Both the position numbers and the translations under genes were made by a program. From Streptomyces fragilis (GTDB taxonomy: Bacteria > Actinomycetota > Actinomycetes > Streptomycetales > Streptomycetaceae), in NCBI RefSeq assembly GCF_003112515.1, contig NZ_BEVZ01000004.1, positions 992,001-1,056,000 on the forward strand: a stretch of DNA of 64,000 bases, written 5' to 3'. Below, one piece after another: positions 41,287 through 50,442 of this stretch (positions are counted from its first letter, which is position 1; every line of letters begins with the position of its first letter). Under the pieces are notes generated by a model. The model was given only the letters and a program-made list of their open reading frames with translations. It ran no database searches and was not told the origin of the DNA.

Positions 41287-42150
41287 TCAGCCCCGGCCGC
41301 CGCCCATGGTCTCCAGGCGGGCGATGCGCTCGGCCATGGGCGGGTGGGTGGAGAAGAGCTTGGAGAGGCCCTGGCCGGGGCGGAACGGGTTGGCGATCAT
41401 CATGTGGCTGGCCGTCTCGATCTTCGGCTCCGGCGGCAGCGGCAGCGCCTTCGTGCCGGTTTCCAGCTTGCGCAGCGCACTGGCCAGGGCCAGCGGATCA
41501 CCGGTGAGGCGGGCCCCGTCGGCGTCCGCCTCGTACTCCCGGGAGCGGCTGATGGCGAGCTGGATGAGGGACGCCGCGAGCGGACCCAGCAGCATGATCA
41601 GCAGCATGCCGAGCAGACCGGGGCCGTCGTCGTCGTCCGAACGGCCGATGGGGATCAGCCAGGCGAAGTTCACCAGGAACATGATCACCGAGGCGAGCGC
41701 GCCGGCGACCGACGAGGTGAGGATGTCCCGGTTGTACACGTGGCTGAGCTCGTGCCCGATCACACCGCGCAGCTCACGCTCGTCGAGGATGCGCAGGATG
41801 CCGTCGGTGCAGCAGACGGCGGCGTTGCGCGGGCTGCGGCCGGTCGCGAAGGCGTTGGGCGCGTCGGTGGGCGAGATGTAGAGCCGGGGCATGGGCCGGC
41901 GGGCCTGTATGGAGAGCTCACGGACGATCCGGTAGAGGCCGGGGGCCTCGAACTCGCTGACCGGGCGGGCCCGCATGGCGCGCAGGGCCAGCTTGTCGCT
42001 GTTCCAGAACGCGTAGGCGTTGGTGCCCAGTGCCACGAGGATGGCGATGATCAGACCGTTGCGGCCGAAGATGCCGCCGATGACGATGATGAGCGCCGAC
42101 AGTCCCCCGAGGAGGACCGCGGTCCTGAGTCCGTTGTGCCGACGGTGCAC
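41287..42150 (-). CDS. htpX: Membrane metalloprotease HtpX
   Basis: A 287-residue M48 zinc protease that degrades misfolded membrane proteins. Zinc motif HELSH (VIGHELSHVYNRD) lies near residue 135; two N-terminal and two further membrane segments flank it, and the third ligand Glu is in SRSREYEADADGARL. The start GTG 42150 follows GGAGGGCG. It converges with the YccF gene. Confidence 0.95.
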   Translation of the reverse strand: MHRRHNGLRTAVLLGGLSALIIVIGGIFGRNGLIIAILVALGTNAYAFWNSDKLALRAMRARPVSEFEAPGLYRIVRELSIQARRPMPRLYISPTDAPNAFATGRSPRNAAVCCTDGILRILDERELRGVIGHELSHVYNRDILTSSVAGALASVIMFLVNFAWLIPIGRSDDDDGPGLLGMLLIMLLGPLAASLIQLAISRSREYEADADGARLTGDPLALASALRKLETGTKALPLPPEPKIETASHMMIANPFRPGQGLSKLFSTHPPMAERIARLETMGGGRG

Positions 42151-42578
42151 GGTACGCCCTCCAAGTGGTGCGGCGGGGGGAGCCCCTGGTGCGGCGCGTC
42201 CAGTGGACCCTTACGTACAGGTCAACGCGGTGCGGGCGGTCGCAGTTCCCCACGCCGGTCGTGGGTGGGGTACCCCGGCGGGGCGCGGCCGCACGTGGTT
42301 CTGCGGGACCGGCGTGGCGCGGAGCCACGCGGCTCGGGGGCCCGGCCAGCGCGGACCTCCGCGGCTCGCAGGGCCGGTGGAGACCGGGCGCGCCCCGCGG
42401 CGGGACCGCTGGAGGCCAGGCGCACGCCTCCCGGACGGACCGACGGAAACCGGGCGCGCGCCTCCCGGACGGACCGGCGGTGATCGGCGGCGGACAGCGA
42501 GGACCAGCGGGGGGCGGAGAGGACCGGCGGCGGGTGGAGGGATCCGGTGGGGGAACGGCAGCGGGCCGGACCGCGCGG
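42151..42578. repeat. Gene-free region between htpX and nuoN with direct repeats
   Basis: No gene is supported in these 428 bp. A perfect 18-bp direct repeat (CGCCTCCCGGACGGACCG) lies at 42425-42442 and 42459-42476, inside two longer imperfect copies of about 34 bp. The remainder is G-rich low-complexity sequence. The nuo transcript presumably ends here, but I see no strong hairpin. Confidence 0.5.
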
Positions 42579-44327
42579 TCAGAAGAGGGCGACGCCGGTG
42601 AACCGGAGGATCAGCTGCGGGGCGGCGGAGAGGGCGAGGGCGAGCAGGCCGGTGACCGCGAGGGCGACGGTGAGCGGGGCGGCCCCGGGCAGGGCCGCGG
42701 GCTCGGGCGCGATGCCGGCGGGGCTCGTCCCGGCGGAGGCAGCCGCGTTCGGTGCCGGAGTTCCGCCCGGGCCGGAGACCGCGTCCGGGATGGCAGTCGC
42801 GTCCGTCCCTGAGGCCGCACCGGGGACCGCACCGGAGAGGGCACGACCGGAGCCGGCCGCGCCGGCGCCCGCCGATGCCGCGACGGACACCGGCTGCGCG
42901 GCCGGGACCGCCCCGGCGGCCAGGGCCGCCCCCGCCCCCGCCTCCGCCGGGCGGAAGAGGAGCGCCGTCCAGCGCAGGTAGTAGACGAGCGCGATCACCA
43001 CGTTGACCGCCATCACGACGGCCAGCCAGCCCATGCCCGCCTCCACCGCCGTGGCGAAGACGGTCACCTTGGCGAAGAGCCCGACGATGCCCGGCGGCAG
43101 CCCCGCCAGGCAGAGCAGGAAGAAGGCCATCAGCAGCGCGGTGACCGGGCGGGCGGCGTACAGGCCGCGGTGGTCGTCGACCCGGCCCGTCGGGCGGGCG
43201 CGGCCCACCAGGGCGACCACGGTGAACGCCCCGAGGTTCACCGCGGCGTACATCAGGGCGTAGGCGAGGGTCGAGCCGATCGCCCGCGCGGGCTCGTCGG
43301 TGTAGGCGGCGGCCGCGACCGGGACCAGCAGGTAGCCGGCCTGGCCGACGGAGGACCAGGCGAGCAGCCGGACCGCGCTGTGCTCCCGGTCGGGACGCTG
43401 GCGCATCGCTCCCACGTTGCCGGCCGTCATGGTGAGGGCGGCCAGCAGGGCGAGGACCGGCCCCCACACGGGGGCGTACGACGGGAAGGCGAGGAGGGTG
43501 ACCAGGATGAGGCCGGTGAAGCCGACCGCCTTGCCGGTGACCGACAGGTAGGCGGCGACCGGCAGCGGGGCGCCCGTGTAGGTGTCCGGGACCCAGAAGT
43601 GGAAGGGGACGGCGGCGGTCTTGAAGGCGAAACCGACCAGGGTCAGGACCACCCCGGCGCGTGCGAGGGCGGCGAACTGCCCGTCGACCTGCTGGATCTC
43701 CTCCGCGACGACCGTCAGGTGCATCGAGCCGGTGACCGCGTAGACGAAGCTGACGCCGAGCAGGCTGACGGCGGTGGCGGTGACCGAGGAGAGGAAGAAC
43801 TTGAGCGCGGCCTCGGAGGAGCGGCGGTCGCCGTGGCGCAGGCCCACCAGGGCGAAGGCGGGGAGGGAGGCCACCTCCAGGGCCACGATCAGGGTGGCCA
43901 GGTCGCGGGAGGCCGGGAGCAGGGCGGCGCCGGCGGCCGAGCTGAGGAGCAGGAACCAGTACTCGCCGGCCGGCAGCCGCCGGGCCTCGTCCTTGAGGGC
44001 CGTCACCGAGAGCAGGGCGGCGAGCAGCGCCCCGCCGAGCACGATCAGCTGGACGGCCACCGTGAAGCGGTCGGCGACGTAGCTGCAGACGCCGGGGTCG
44101 GCGGTGAGGCAGAAGGTGGCGCGGTCGCCGTCGAGGAGCGGCAGCAGCAGGAGCAGGCCGGCGGCGAGGGCGGCGAGGGTGATCCAGCCCATGACGGCCT
44201 TGCGCCGCTCGGGGAGGAACAGGTCGGCGACCAGGACCACCAGGGCGGCCACGGCGGTGAGGGTGGGGGGCGCGACGGCGGTCCAGTCGACGGACTGGAC
44301 CACGCTCTCGGCGGCCAGGGCGCTCAT
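42579..44327 (-). CDS. nuoN: NADH-quinone oxidoreductase subunit N
   Basis: A 582-residue antiporter-like membrane subunit of complex I, with about 14 membrane segments. The conserved block FAFKTAAVPFHFWVPDTYTG is present. Between the last two membrane segments is an Ala/Gly/Pro/Ser-rich insert of about 90 residues (roughly 460-550) not found in typical NuoN. The start ATG 44327 follows AGGAGG and overlaps the nuoM stop as ATGA. It is the last gene of the nuo operon. Confidence 0.95.
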   Translation of the reverse strand: MSALAAESVVQSVDWTAVAPPTLTAVAALVVLVADLFLPERRKAVMGWITLAALAAGLLLLLPLLDGDRATFCLTADPGVCSYVADRFTVAVQLIVLGGALLAALLSVTALKDEARRLPAGEYWFLLLSSAAGAALLPASRDLATLIVALEVASLPAFALVGLRHGDRRSSEAALKFFLSSVTATAVSLLGVSFVYAVTGSMHLTVVAEEIQQVDGQFAALARAGVVLTLVGFAFKTAAVPFHFWVPDTYTGAPLPVAAYLSVTGKAVGFTGLILVTLLAFPSYAPVWGPVLALLAALTMTAGNVGAMRQRPDREHSAVRLLAWSSVGQAGYLLVPVAAAAYTDEPARAIGSTLAYALMYAAVNLGAFTVVALVGRARPTGRVDDHRGLYAARPVTALLMAFFLLCLAGLPPGIVGLFAKVTVFATAVEAGMGWLAVVMAVNVVIALVYYLRWTALLFRPAEAGAGAALAAGAVPAAQPVSVAASAGAGAAGSGRALSGAVPGAASGTDATAIPDAVSGPGGTPAPNAAASAGTSPAGIAPEPAALPGAAPLTVALAVTGLLALALSAAPQLILRFTGVALF

Positions 44328-45919
44328 CGGGGGCCTCCTGCGAGGAGCTGCTGGACGGCCGGGTCGGTGAGGCCGAGGAGCACCTTCGGCCAAAGCCCGG
44401 CGAGGACGGTGAGGACCACCAGCGGGGTCCAGGCGGCGAACTCGTGGCCGCGGACGTCGGCGAGCAGCGGCACGTCGTCCGTCTCGCGCGGCGGCTCGCC
44501 CATGCAGACCCGGCGGACCACGACCAGCAGGTACGCGGCGGTGAGCAGGGTGCCGAAGGCGCCGACGGCCATGAAGACCAGGTACGCGGGGCGGCTGAGG
44601 CCCGCGGCCGGGTCGAAGGCACCGAAGAGCGCGAGCATCTCGCCCCAGAAGCCGGCCAGGCCGGGCAGGCCGAGGGAGGCGACGGCGGCGAAGGCGAGCA
44701 GTCCGCCCAGGCGGGGGGCGCGGCCGTAAAGGGCGGCGCCGGTGGCCCGCACGCCCTGGGCGGAGAGGGTGTCGAGGTCGGTGGTGCCGGTGCGGTCCTT
44801 GAGGGCGCCGACCAGGAAGAAGAGCAGGCCGGTGATCAGTCCGTGGGCCACGTTCGCGAACAGCGCGCCGTTGACGCCGGTGGGCGTCATGGTGGCGATG
44901 CCGAGCAGCACGAAGCCCATGTGGCCGACGGAGGAGTAGGCGATCAGGCGCTTGAGGTCGCCCTTGGCCCCCTTGCGGGCCAGCGCGAGGCAGGCCAGGG
45001 AGCCGTAGACGATGCCGACCACGGCGAACGCGGCCAGGTAGGGCGCGAAGACCTCGAAGCCCTCGGGGGCGGCGGGCAGCAGGATGCGGACGAAGCCGTA
45101 GGTGCCCATCTTGAGCAGCACGCCGGCCAGCAGCACGGAGCCGACCGTGGGGGCCGCGGTGTGGGCGTCGGGCAGCCAGCTGTGCAGGGGCCACATCGGC
45201 GTCTTCACGGCGAGGCCGAGACCGATCGCGAGGACCGCGACCACCTGCGTCGTCACGGTGAGTGACCGTCCGTTGTCGGAGGCGAGTGTCACCATGTCGA
45301 ATGTGCCCGCCTTGATCCCGATCAGGAGCAGGCCGAGCAGCATGACCACGGATCCGAGCAGCGTGAAGAGGACGAACTTCCACGCGGCCGCGGAGCGGCC
45401 CGCGCCGCCCCAGCGGGCGATCAGGAAGTACATCGGGATCAGCACGGTCTCGAAGGCGAGGAAGAACAGCAGCAGGTCGAGGACGGCGAAGGAGGCGAGG
45501 GTGCCGGTTTCCAGCACGAGCAGCAGGGCGACGAAGCCCTTCGGGGAGCCGCCCGGGGGCCGGACGAAGTACGAGTGGAGGGCGCAGAGGAAGGTCAGCA
45601 GGGCGGTGAGCACCAGCAGGGGCAGCGAGATGCCGTCGACGCCGAGGTGGATCCGCACGTCGAGGGCGGGGATCCAGCTGATGTCGGTGGTGGCCTGCAT
45701 GGTCTGGGGCCGGCTGTGGTCGAACCCGGCGGCGAGGGCCAGGGCGGCCAGCAGGACGACGCCGGTGACGGTCACGCCGTGCCGCAGCACGGCCTGCTCG
45801 GGCGACTTCCCCTTCAGCCCGGGCGGAGCCGGGAGGAGGGCGGCGGCGGCCCCGATCAGCGGGATCAGCACGACGAACGCGAGAAGGGCCTGCATCACGG
45901 ACTCGTTGATATCGATCAC
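44324..45919 (-). CDS. nuoM: NADH-quinone oxidoreductase subunit M
   Basis: A 531-residue antiporter-like proton-pumping subunit. The key Glu region ETVLIPMYFLIARWGG, the Lys-bearing KTPMWPLHSWLPDAHTAAPT helix and the KRLIAYSSVGHMGFVLLG helix are present. The start GTG 45919 is six bases after nuoL; an internal ATG at 45895 is possible. It overlaps nuoN. Confidence 0.96.
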   Translation of the reverse strand: MIDINESVMQALLAFVVLIPLIGAAAALLPAPPGLKGKSPEQAVLRHGVTVTGVVLLAALALAAGFDHSRPQTMQATTDISWIPALDVRIHLGVDGISLPLLVLTALLTFLCALHSYFVRPPGGSPKGFVALLLVLETGTLASFAVLDLLLFFLAFETVLIPMYFLIARWGGAGRSAAAWKFVLFTLLGSVVMLLGLLLIGIKAGTFDMVTLASDNGRSLTVTTQVVAVLAIGLGLAVKTPMWPLHSWLPDAHTAAPTVGSVLLAGVLLKMGTYGFVRILLPAAPEGFEVFAPYLAAFAVVGIVYGSLACLALARKGAKGDLKRLIAYSSVGHMGFVLLGIATMTPTGVNGALFANVAHGLITGLLFFLVGALKDRTGTTDLDTLSAQGVRATGAALYGRAPRLGGLLAFAAVASLGLPGLAGFWGEMLALFGAFDPAAGLSRPAYLVFMAVGAFGTLLTAAYLLVVVRRVCMGEPPRETDDVPLLADVRGHEFAAWTPLVVLTVLAGLWPKVLLGLTDPAVQQLLAGGPR

Positions 45920-45925
45920 GCCTGC

Positions 45926-47905
45926 TCACGCTCCCGAGACGGCGAGGACGACGGCGACCGTGAGGACCACGGTTCCGGCGAGCAGCGCGCTCACATAGGT
46001 CTGGAGGTTGCCGGTCTGGGCGCGCCGGACGGCCGCGCCCAGCAGCCTGGGCAGGGCGGCGGCGCCGCGGACGTAGGTCTCGACGACCTCGCGGTCCAGG
46101 AAGCGCACCAGCGAGGCCGCGGCGGTCACCGGGCGGACGAAGGCGGCGCGGTACAGGGCGTCCAGGTGGAAGCCGGCGGCCGCGTGGCGGTGCAGCGGGC
46201 CCAGCAGCAGCCGGCCGGGGTCGGCGGGGTCCGGTGCGTCGGCGACGTCGCCGTAGGCGGGCGTGTGGCTCGCGATGGCCTCCGCCTCGACCTGGCCGGG
46301 GTCGGCGTCCGGGTGGGCGGCGACCGCGCCGAGCGGGGCGCCGATCGCGAAGGCGGTGGTGTGCCGCCAGGTCGCGTAGGTGATGACGCCGCCGACCAGG
46401 GCGATGCCGGTGGCCAGGAGGGAGGTGGCCCAGCCGGGGGCGAGGGAGTCGCCGCCGAACCAGTCGGGCAGCACGCCGTAGGCGGCGCCGAGCGCGAGGG
46501 AGGGCACGGCCAGGACCCACAGGACGGCGGTCATGGTGAAGGGCTGCCTGCCGTGCGCGGGGGCCTCGGCACCGCGCCCGCGGAAGGCCCGCAGCCACAG
46601 GCGCGTCGCGTAGGCGGCGGTCAGCAGGGCGGTGAGCAGGCCGGCCGTCAGCACGATCCACCCGGCGGCGACCGGGCCGCCGTCCCCGGTGGCCGCGTGC
46701 TCGGCGGCGACCAGCACGGCCTCCTTGGAGAAGAAGCCGCTGAACGGCGGGATCGCGGCCAGCGCGAGCAGGCCGATCGTCATCGTCCAGTAGGCGTCCG
46801 GCACCCGGGCGCGCAGGCCGCTCATGCGGGACATGGCGGCCAGGGAGTTGGTGCCGGCGGCGTGGATCAGCACGCCCGCCGTGAGGAACAGCAGCGCCTT
46901 GAAGGCGCCGTGGGTGAGGAGGTGGAACGCGGCGGCGGAGCGGTCGCCGGCGGCCAGCGCGCCGGTCATGTAGCCGAGCTGCCCGATGGTCGACCAGGCC
47001 AGGACGCGCTTGACGTCGTCCTGCGCCAGGGCGGCGAGCGCGGAGCCGGCCATGGTGACGGCGGCCATCACGGCCAGCACCACCATGGCGGCCTGGGACG
47101 CCTGGAAGAGCGGGAGGAGCCGGGCCACGAAGTAGATGCCGGCGGCGACCATGGTGGCGGCGTGGATCAGCGCGGAGACGGGCGTGGGGCCCGCCATCGC
47201 GTCGGGCAGCCAGGTGTGCAGCGGGAACTGGGCCGACTTGCCCGCCACACCGGCCAGCAGCAGCAGGGCGATCAGGGTGGGGTGGTCGATCCGTTCGACG
47301 GCGGCCAGGATCTCGGTGATCCGGAAGGAGCCGGCGTCGGCGGCCAGCGCGAACAGACCGATCAGGAACGGGACGTCACCGGCCTTGGTGACCAGGAAGG
47401 CCTTGAGGGAGGCGGCGCGCGCCTCGGGGGTCTCCCAGTAGTGACCGACCAGGAAGTAGGAGCAGATGCCCATGACCTCCCAGCCGACCAGCAGCACCAT
47501 CAGGTCGCCGGTGTAGACGACCAGCAGCATGGCGGCGGTGAAGAGGGAGACCAGCGCCGCGTAGGAGGGGTAGCGGGCGTCGTGGCGGAGGTAGCCGGTG
47601 GAGTAGATCTGCACGCAGGCCGCGACCAGGGTGACCAGGACGGCGGCGAGGGCCGCGAAGCCGTCGACGTGCAGGGCCAGCTCGATCGGCACCGAGCCGG
47701 TCGGGGTCAGTTCGGTCACGGCGTCGATCGGCTTCCCGCCGCCCTGGCGCCAGGCGACGGTCGCGGCGAGGCCGAGGGAGGCGAGCACCGGCAGCACCGC
47801 GAGCGGCCGGGTGAAGCCGGGGGCGACGCGGCCGAGCAGCAGTCCGGCGACGGCGCCGAGGAGCGGCAGCAGCGGGACGAGGACGGCCAGGGTGATCGTG
47901 CTCAT
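45926..47905 (-). CDS. nuoL: NADH-quinone oxidoreductase subunit L
   Basis: A 659-residue distal pumping subunit with about 16 membrane segments and the long C-terminal lateral helix region. Conserved blocks: GWEVMGICSYFLVGHYWE, AGKSAQFPLHTWLPDAMAGP and KRVLAWSTIGQLGYM. A hydrophilic stretch around residues 535-590 precedes the last helix. The start ATG 47905 overlaps the end of nuoK by four bases. Confidence 0.96.
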   Translation of the reverse strand: MSTITLAVLVPLLPLLGAVAGLLLGRVAPGFTRPLAVLPVLASLGLAATVAWRQGGGKPIDAVTELTPTGSVPIELALHVDGFAALAAVLVTLVAACVQIYSTGYLRHDARYPSYAALVSLFTAAMLLVVYTGDLMVLLVGWEVMGICSYFLVGHYWETPEARAASLKAFLVTKAGDVPFLIGLFALAADAGSFRITEILAAVERIDHPTLIALLLLAGVAGKSAQFPLHTWLPDAMAGPTPVSALIHAATMVAAGIYFVARLLPLFQASQAAMVVLAVMAAVTMAGSALAALAQDDVKRVLAWSTIGQLGYMTGALAAGDRSAAAFHLLTHGAFKALLFLTAGVLIHAAGTNSLAAMSRMSGLRARVPDAYWTMTIGLLALAAIPPFSGFFSKEAVLVAAEHAATGDGGPVAAGWIVLTAGLLTALLTAAYATRLWLRAFRGRGAEAPAHGRQPFTMTAVLWVLAVPSLALGAAYGVLPDWFGGDSLAPGWATSLLATGIALVGGVITYATWRHTTAFAIGAPLGAVAAHPDADPGQVEAEAIASHTPAYGDVADAPDPADPGRLLLGPLHRHAAAGFHLDALYRAAFVRPVTAAASLVRFLDREVVETYVRGAAALPRLLGAAVRRAQTGNLQTYVSALLAGTVVLTVAVVLAVSGA

Positions 47906-48348
47906 GCGGTGGCCTCGGCCTTCTCGCCCGTCGCGGTCCCGCCCGGGCCGGCGGAGCCCGCGCCCGCACCCGAGCCGTCGGAACCGCCGTCGCCGCCGTC
48001 GCCGTCCGTGCGGCCGCGCTCGGTGGTGTCGCGGAGGCGGTCGATGTCGGCGGTGCCGCGGTTGCGGTACACGGCGAGGACGATGGCCAGGCCGATGCCG
48101 ATCTCGGCCGCGGCGATGGCGATGGTGAACAGGGTCAGCGCCTGCCCGGAGTGGAGGGTGTCGTGAGGCAGCGCGGACCGGGCGGCGCGGCTCAGCCAGG
48201 CGTCGAAGGCGACGAGGTTGAGGTTGACGGCGTTGAGCATCAGCTCGACCGACATCAGCACCAGGATCGCGTTGCGGCGCGCGAGGACGCCGTAGACGCC
48301 GGTGCAGAAGAGCAGCGCGGACAGGACGGCGGGATACGCGAGGTGCAT
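47902..48348 (-). CDS. nuoK: NADH-quinone oxidoreductase subunit K
   Basis: A 148-residue membrane subunit with three helices and the conserved membrane Glu residues (in VLMSVELMLNAVNLNLVAF and AIAAAEIGIGLAIVLAVYR). The last 45 residues form a Gly/Asp/Ser-rich hydrophilic tail, whereas typical NuoK is about 100 residues. The start ATG 48348 overlaps the nuoJ stop by one base. Confidence 0.94.
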   Translation of the reverse strand: MHLAYPAVLSALLFCTGVYGVLARRNAILVLMSVELMLNAVNLNLVAFDAWLSRAARSALPHDTLHSGQALTLFTIAIAAAEIGIGLAIVLAVYRNRGTADIDRLRDTTERGRTDGDGGDGGSDGSGAGAGSAGPGGTATGEKAEATA

Positions 48349-48887
48349 CAGCGCTCGTCTCCTTCGGCGGCCCTCTTGCGGGACAGGACGATGGCGCCGA
48401 CCAGCGCGGCCAGCAGCAGCACCGAGAGCGCCTCGAAGGGCAGCACCCAGTGCTGGAAGAGGGACTCGCCGGTGGCCTTCGTGGTGCCGGCGGAGGCGCC
48501 GTCCAGCTCGATCCAGGTGGTGCGGAAGGCGTCGACGACCACCCAGACCAGGGCGGCCGCCGCGGCCACGGCCACGCCGAGGGCGACCCCGCGGTTGCCG
48601 GAGTCGGCGTCCGGGGAGCGGCCGATGGGCGCGCGGGTGAGCATCAGGCCGAAGAGGAGCAGCACGACCACCGAGCCGATGTAGATCAGCACCTGCACCC
48701 AGGCGATGAACTCGGCGGTGAGCAGCAGGTACTCGACGGCGAGGCCGCCGAGCGCCACCACCAGCCACAGGGCCGCGTGCACCAGCCGGCGGGTGGTCAC
48801 GCTGACGATCGCGGAGCCCAGGGTGACCACGCCGACCAGGACGAACGCGATCTCCACCCCGGTGGGCGAGAGGAATCCGTGACTCAC
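48348..48887 (-). CDS. nuoJ: NADH-quinone oxidoreductase subunit J
   Basis: A 179-residue membrane subunit with five hydrophobic helices. LLLTAEFIAWVQVLIYIGSV with the conserved Glu is present. The start GTG 48887 (VSHGFLSPTGVEIAFVLVG) overlaps the nuoI stop as GTGA. A longer frame upstream is out of the nuoI reading frame and not real. Confidence 0.93.
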   Translation of the reverse strand: MSHGFLSPTGVEIAFVLVGVVTLGSAIVSVTTRRLVHAALWLVVALGGLAVEYLLLTAEFIAWVQVLIYIGSVVVLLLFGLMLTRAPIGRSPDADSGNRGVALGVAVAAAAALVWVVVDAFRTTWIELDGASAGTTKATGESLFQHWVLPFEALSVLLLAALVGAIVLSRKRAAEGDER

Positions 48888-49477
48888 GGGGCCTGCCCCT
48901 CCTCCGGCGCGTCCGCCTGCGTCCCCGCCCCGGCCCCGGTCTGCCGCAGCTTGTCCGCCGTCCTGCGCGCCGCGGCGATCTCCTTCGGCTCCTCCGCGCC
49001 GGGGTCCAGTGCGGGCGGGGCCGGGACGGTCCACATCCACTCGCGGAGTTTGTCCCGCTCGTGGGTGAGCTCGCGGATGTCCGTCTCGGCGTACTCGAAC
49101 TCCGGGGACCAGAACAGCGCGTCGAAGGGACAGACCTCGATGCAGATCCCGCAGTACATGCACAGCGCGAAGTCGATGGCGAACCGGTCGAGGACGTTGC
49201 GCTGCCGCTCGCGGCCGCCGGGCGCGGCCGGGGGGACCGTCTCCTTGTGGGAGTCGATGTAGATGCACCAGTCCGGGCACTCGCGGGCGCACAGCATGCA
49301 GACCGTGCAGTTCTCCTCGAACAGGCCGATCACCCCGCGGGTGCGGGGGGCGAGTTCGGGCTGGACGTCGGGGTACTGCGCGGTGACGTTCTTGCGCATC
49401 ATCGTGCGCAGCGTGACGGCCAGTCCCTTGGCCAGCCCGCTGCCGGGGACTCCGGAGGACGCCGAGGCCGACGGCAT
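48884..49477 (-). CDS. nuoI: NADH-quinone oxidoreductase subunit I
   Basis: A 197-residue hydrophilic ferredoxin-like subunit with two 4Fe-4S motifs: Cys57, 60, 63, 67 and Cys106, 109, 112, 116 (CTVCMLCARECP and CMYCGICIEVCP). These are clusters N6a and N6b of complex I and would pass electrons to NuoB. The start ATG 49477 overlaps the nuoH stop by one base. The Pro/Ala/Glu-rich C-terminus exceeds the minimal domain. Confidence 0.96.
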   Translation of the reverse strand: MPSASASSGVPGSGLAKGLAVTLRTMMRKNVTAQYPDVQPELAPRTRGVIGLFEENCTVCMLCARECPDWCIYIDSHKETVPPAAPGGRERQRNVLDRFAIDFALCMYCGICIEVCPFDALFWSPEFEYAETDIRELTHERDKLREWMWTVPAPPALDPGAEEPKEIAAARRTADKLRQTGAGAGTQADAPEEGQAP

Positions 49478-50442
49478 TACGGGATCACCACCTTGACGAC
49501 GCCGGTGAGGGCGATCTGGGCGAGGGCGAGCGGAACCAGGAAGGTCCATGACAGCTTCTGCAACTGGTCCTCCCGCAGCCGGGGATAGGTGACGCGGAGC
49601 CAGATGACCACGAAGGCCAGGACGGCGGTCTTCAGCAGCGTCCAGAACCAGCCGAGGCCGTCACCGCCGAACGGGCCCTGCCAGCCGCCGAGGAACAGCA
49701 CCGTGGTCAGGCCGCAGAGGACGACGATGCCCGCGTACTCGGCGAGCAGGAAGAACGCGAAGCGCAGGCCGGTGTACTCGGTGTACGCACCGAAGATGAT
49801 CTCCGAGTCGGCCACCGGCATGTCGAACGGCGGGCGCTGGAGCTCGGCGAGACCGGCCACGAAGAAGACGATCGCGCCCACGATCTGCCAGGGCAGCCAC
49901 CACCACTCGAAGGCGTCGGCGATGCCGGTGAGCGAGACGGTGCCGGCCGCCATGGCCACGGAGGCCGCCGCGAGCAGCATGGGGAGCTCGTAGGAGAGCA
50001 GCTGGGCGGCCGTGCGGAGGCCGCCGAGCAGGGAGAACTTGTTCGCCGACGCCCAGCCGGCCATCAGCGAGCCGAGGACTCCGACGCCCATCACGGCGAG
50101 GGCGAAGAAGATGCCTGCGTCGACGGCCTGGCCCACGGCGTCGCCGGGGCCGAGCGGGATGACCAGCAGGACCAGCAGGTACGGGAGGAGGGCGACGGCG
50201 GGGGCCAGCTGGAAGACGCGGCGGTCGGCGCCGGCCGGGACGACGTCCTCCTTCTGCACGAACTTCACGCCGTCGGCGACGAGCTGGGCCCAGCCGTGGA
50301 AGCCGCCGGCGTACATCGGGCCGAGGCGGCCCTGCATGTGGGCCATCACCTTGTGTTCGGTCTGGCCCACGACCAGGGGGAGGACCAGGAAGGCGACGAG
50401 GACGGCGAGCAGGCGCAGGGTGACGTCGAGCGCGTCGGTCAC
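49477..50442 (-). CDS. nuoH: NADH-quinone oxidoreductase subunit H
   Basis: A 321-residue membrane subunit forming the quinone channel, with eight membrane segments. Conserved blocks: QGRLGPMYAGGFHGWAQLVA, the RPPFDMPVADSEIIFGAYTE loop, and RLREDQLQKLSWTFLVPLA near the end. The start GTG 50442 overlaps the nuoC stop as GTGA, leaving no room for nuoD, E, F or G, which normally lie between nuoC and nuoH. Confidence 0.96.
   Translation of the reverse strand: MTDALDVTLRLLAVLVAFLVLPLVVGQTEHKVMAHMQGRLGPMYAGGFHGWAQLVADGVKFVQKEDVVPAGADRRVFQLAPAVALLPYLLVLLVIPLGPGDAVGQAVDAGIFFALAVMGVGVLGSLMAGWASANKFSLLGGLRTAAQLLSYELPMLLAAASVAMAAGTVSLTGIADAFEWWWLPWQIVGAIVFFVAGLAELQRPPFDMPVADSEIIFGAYTEYTGLRFAFFLLAEYAGIVVLCGLTTVLFLGGWQGPFGGDGLGWFWTLLKTAVLAFVVIWLRVTYPRLREDQLQKLSWTFLVPLALAQIALTGVVKVVIP

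Noticed and set aside
42579..46661. A 1360-codon minus-strand frame spanning nuoL, nuoM and nuoN
   Set aside because: Only its last 582 codons are nuoN. The first part is out of frame with nuoL and nuoM, which are clear from their own motifs.
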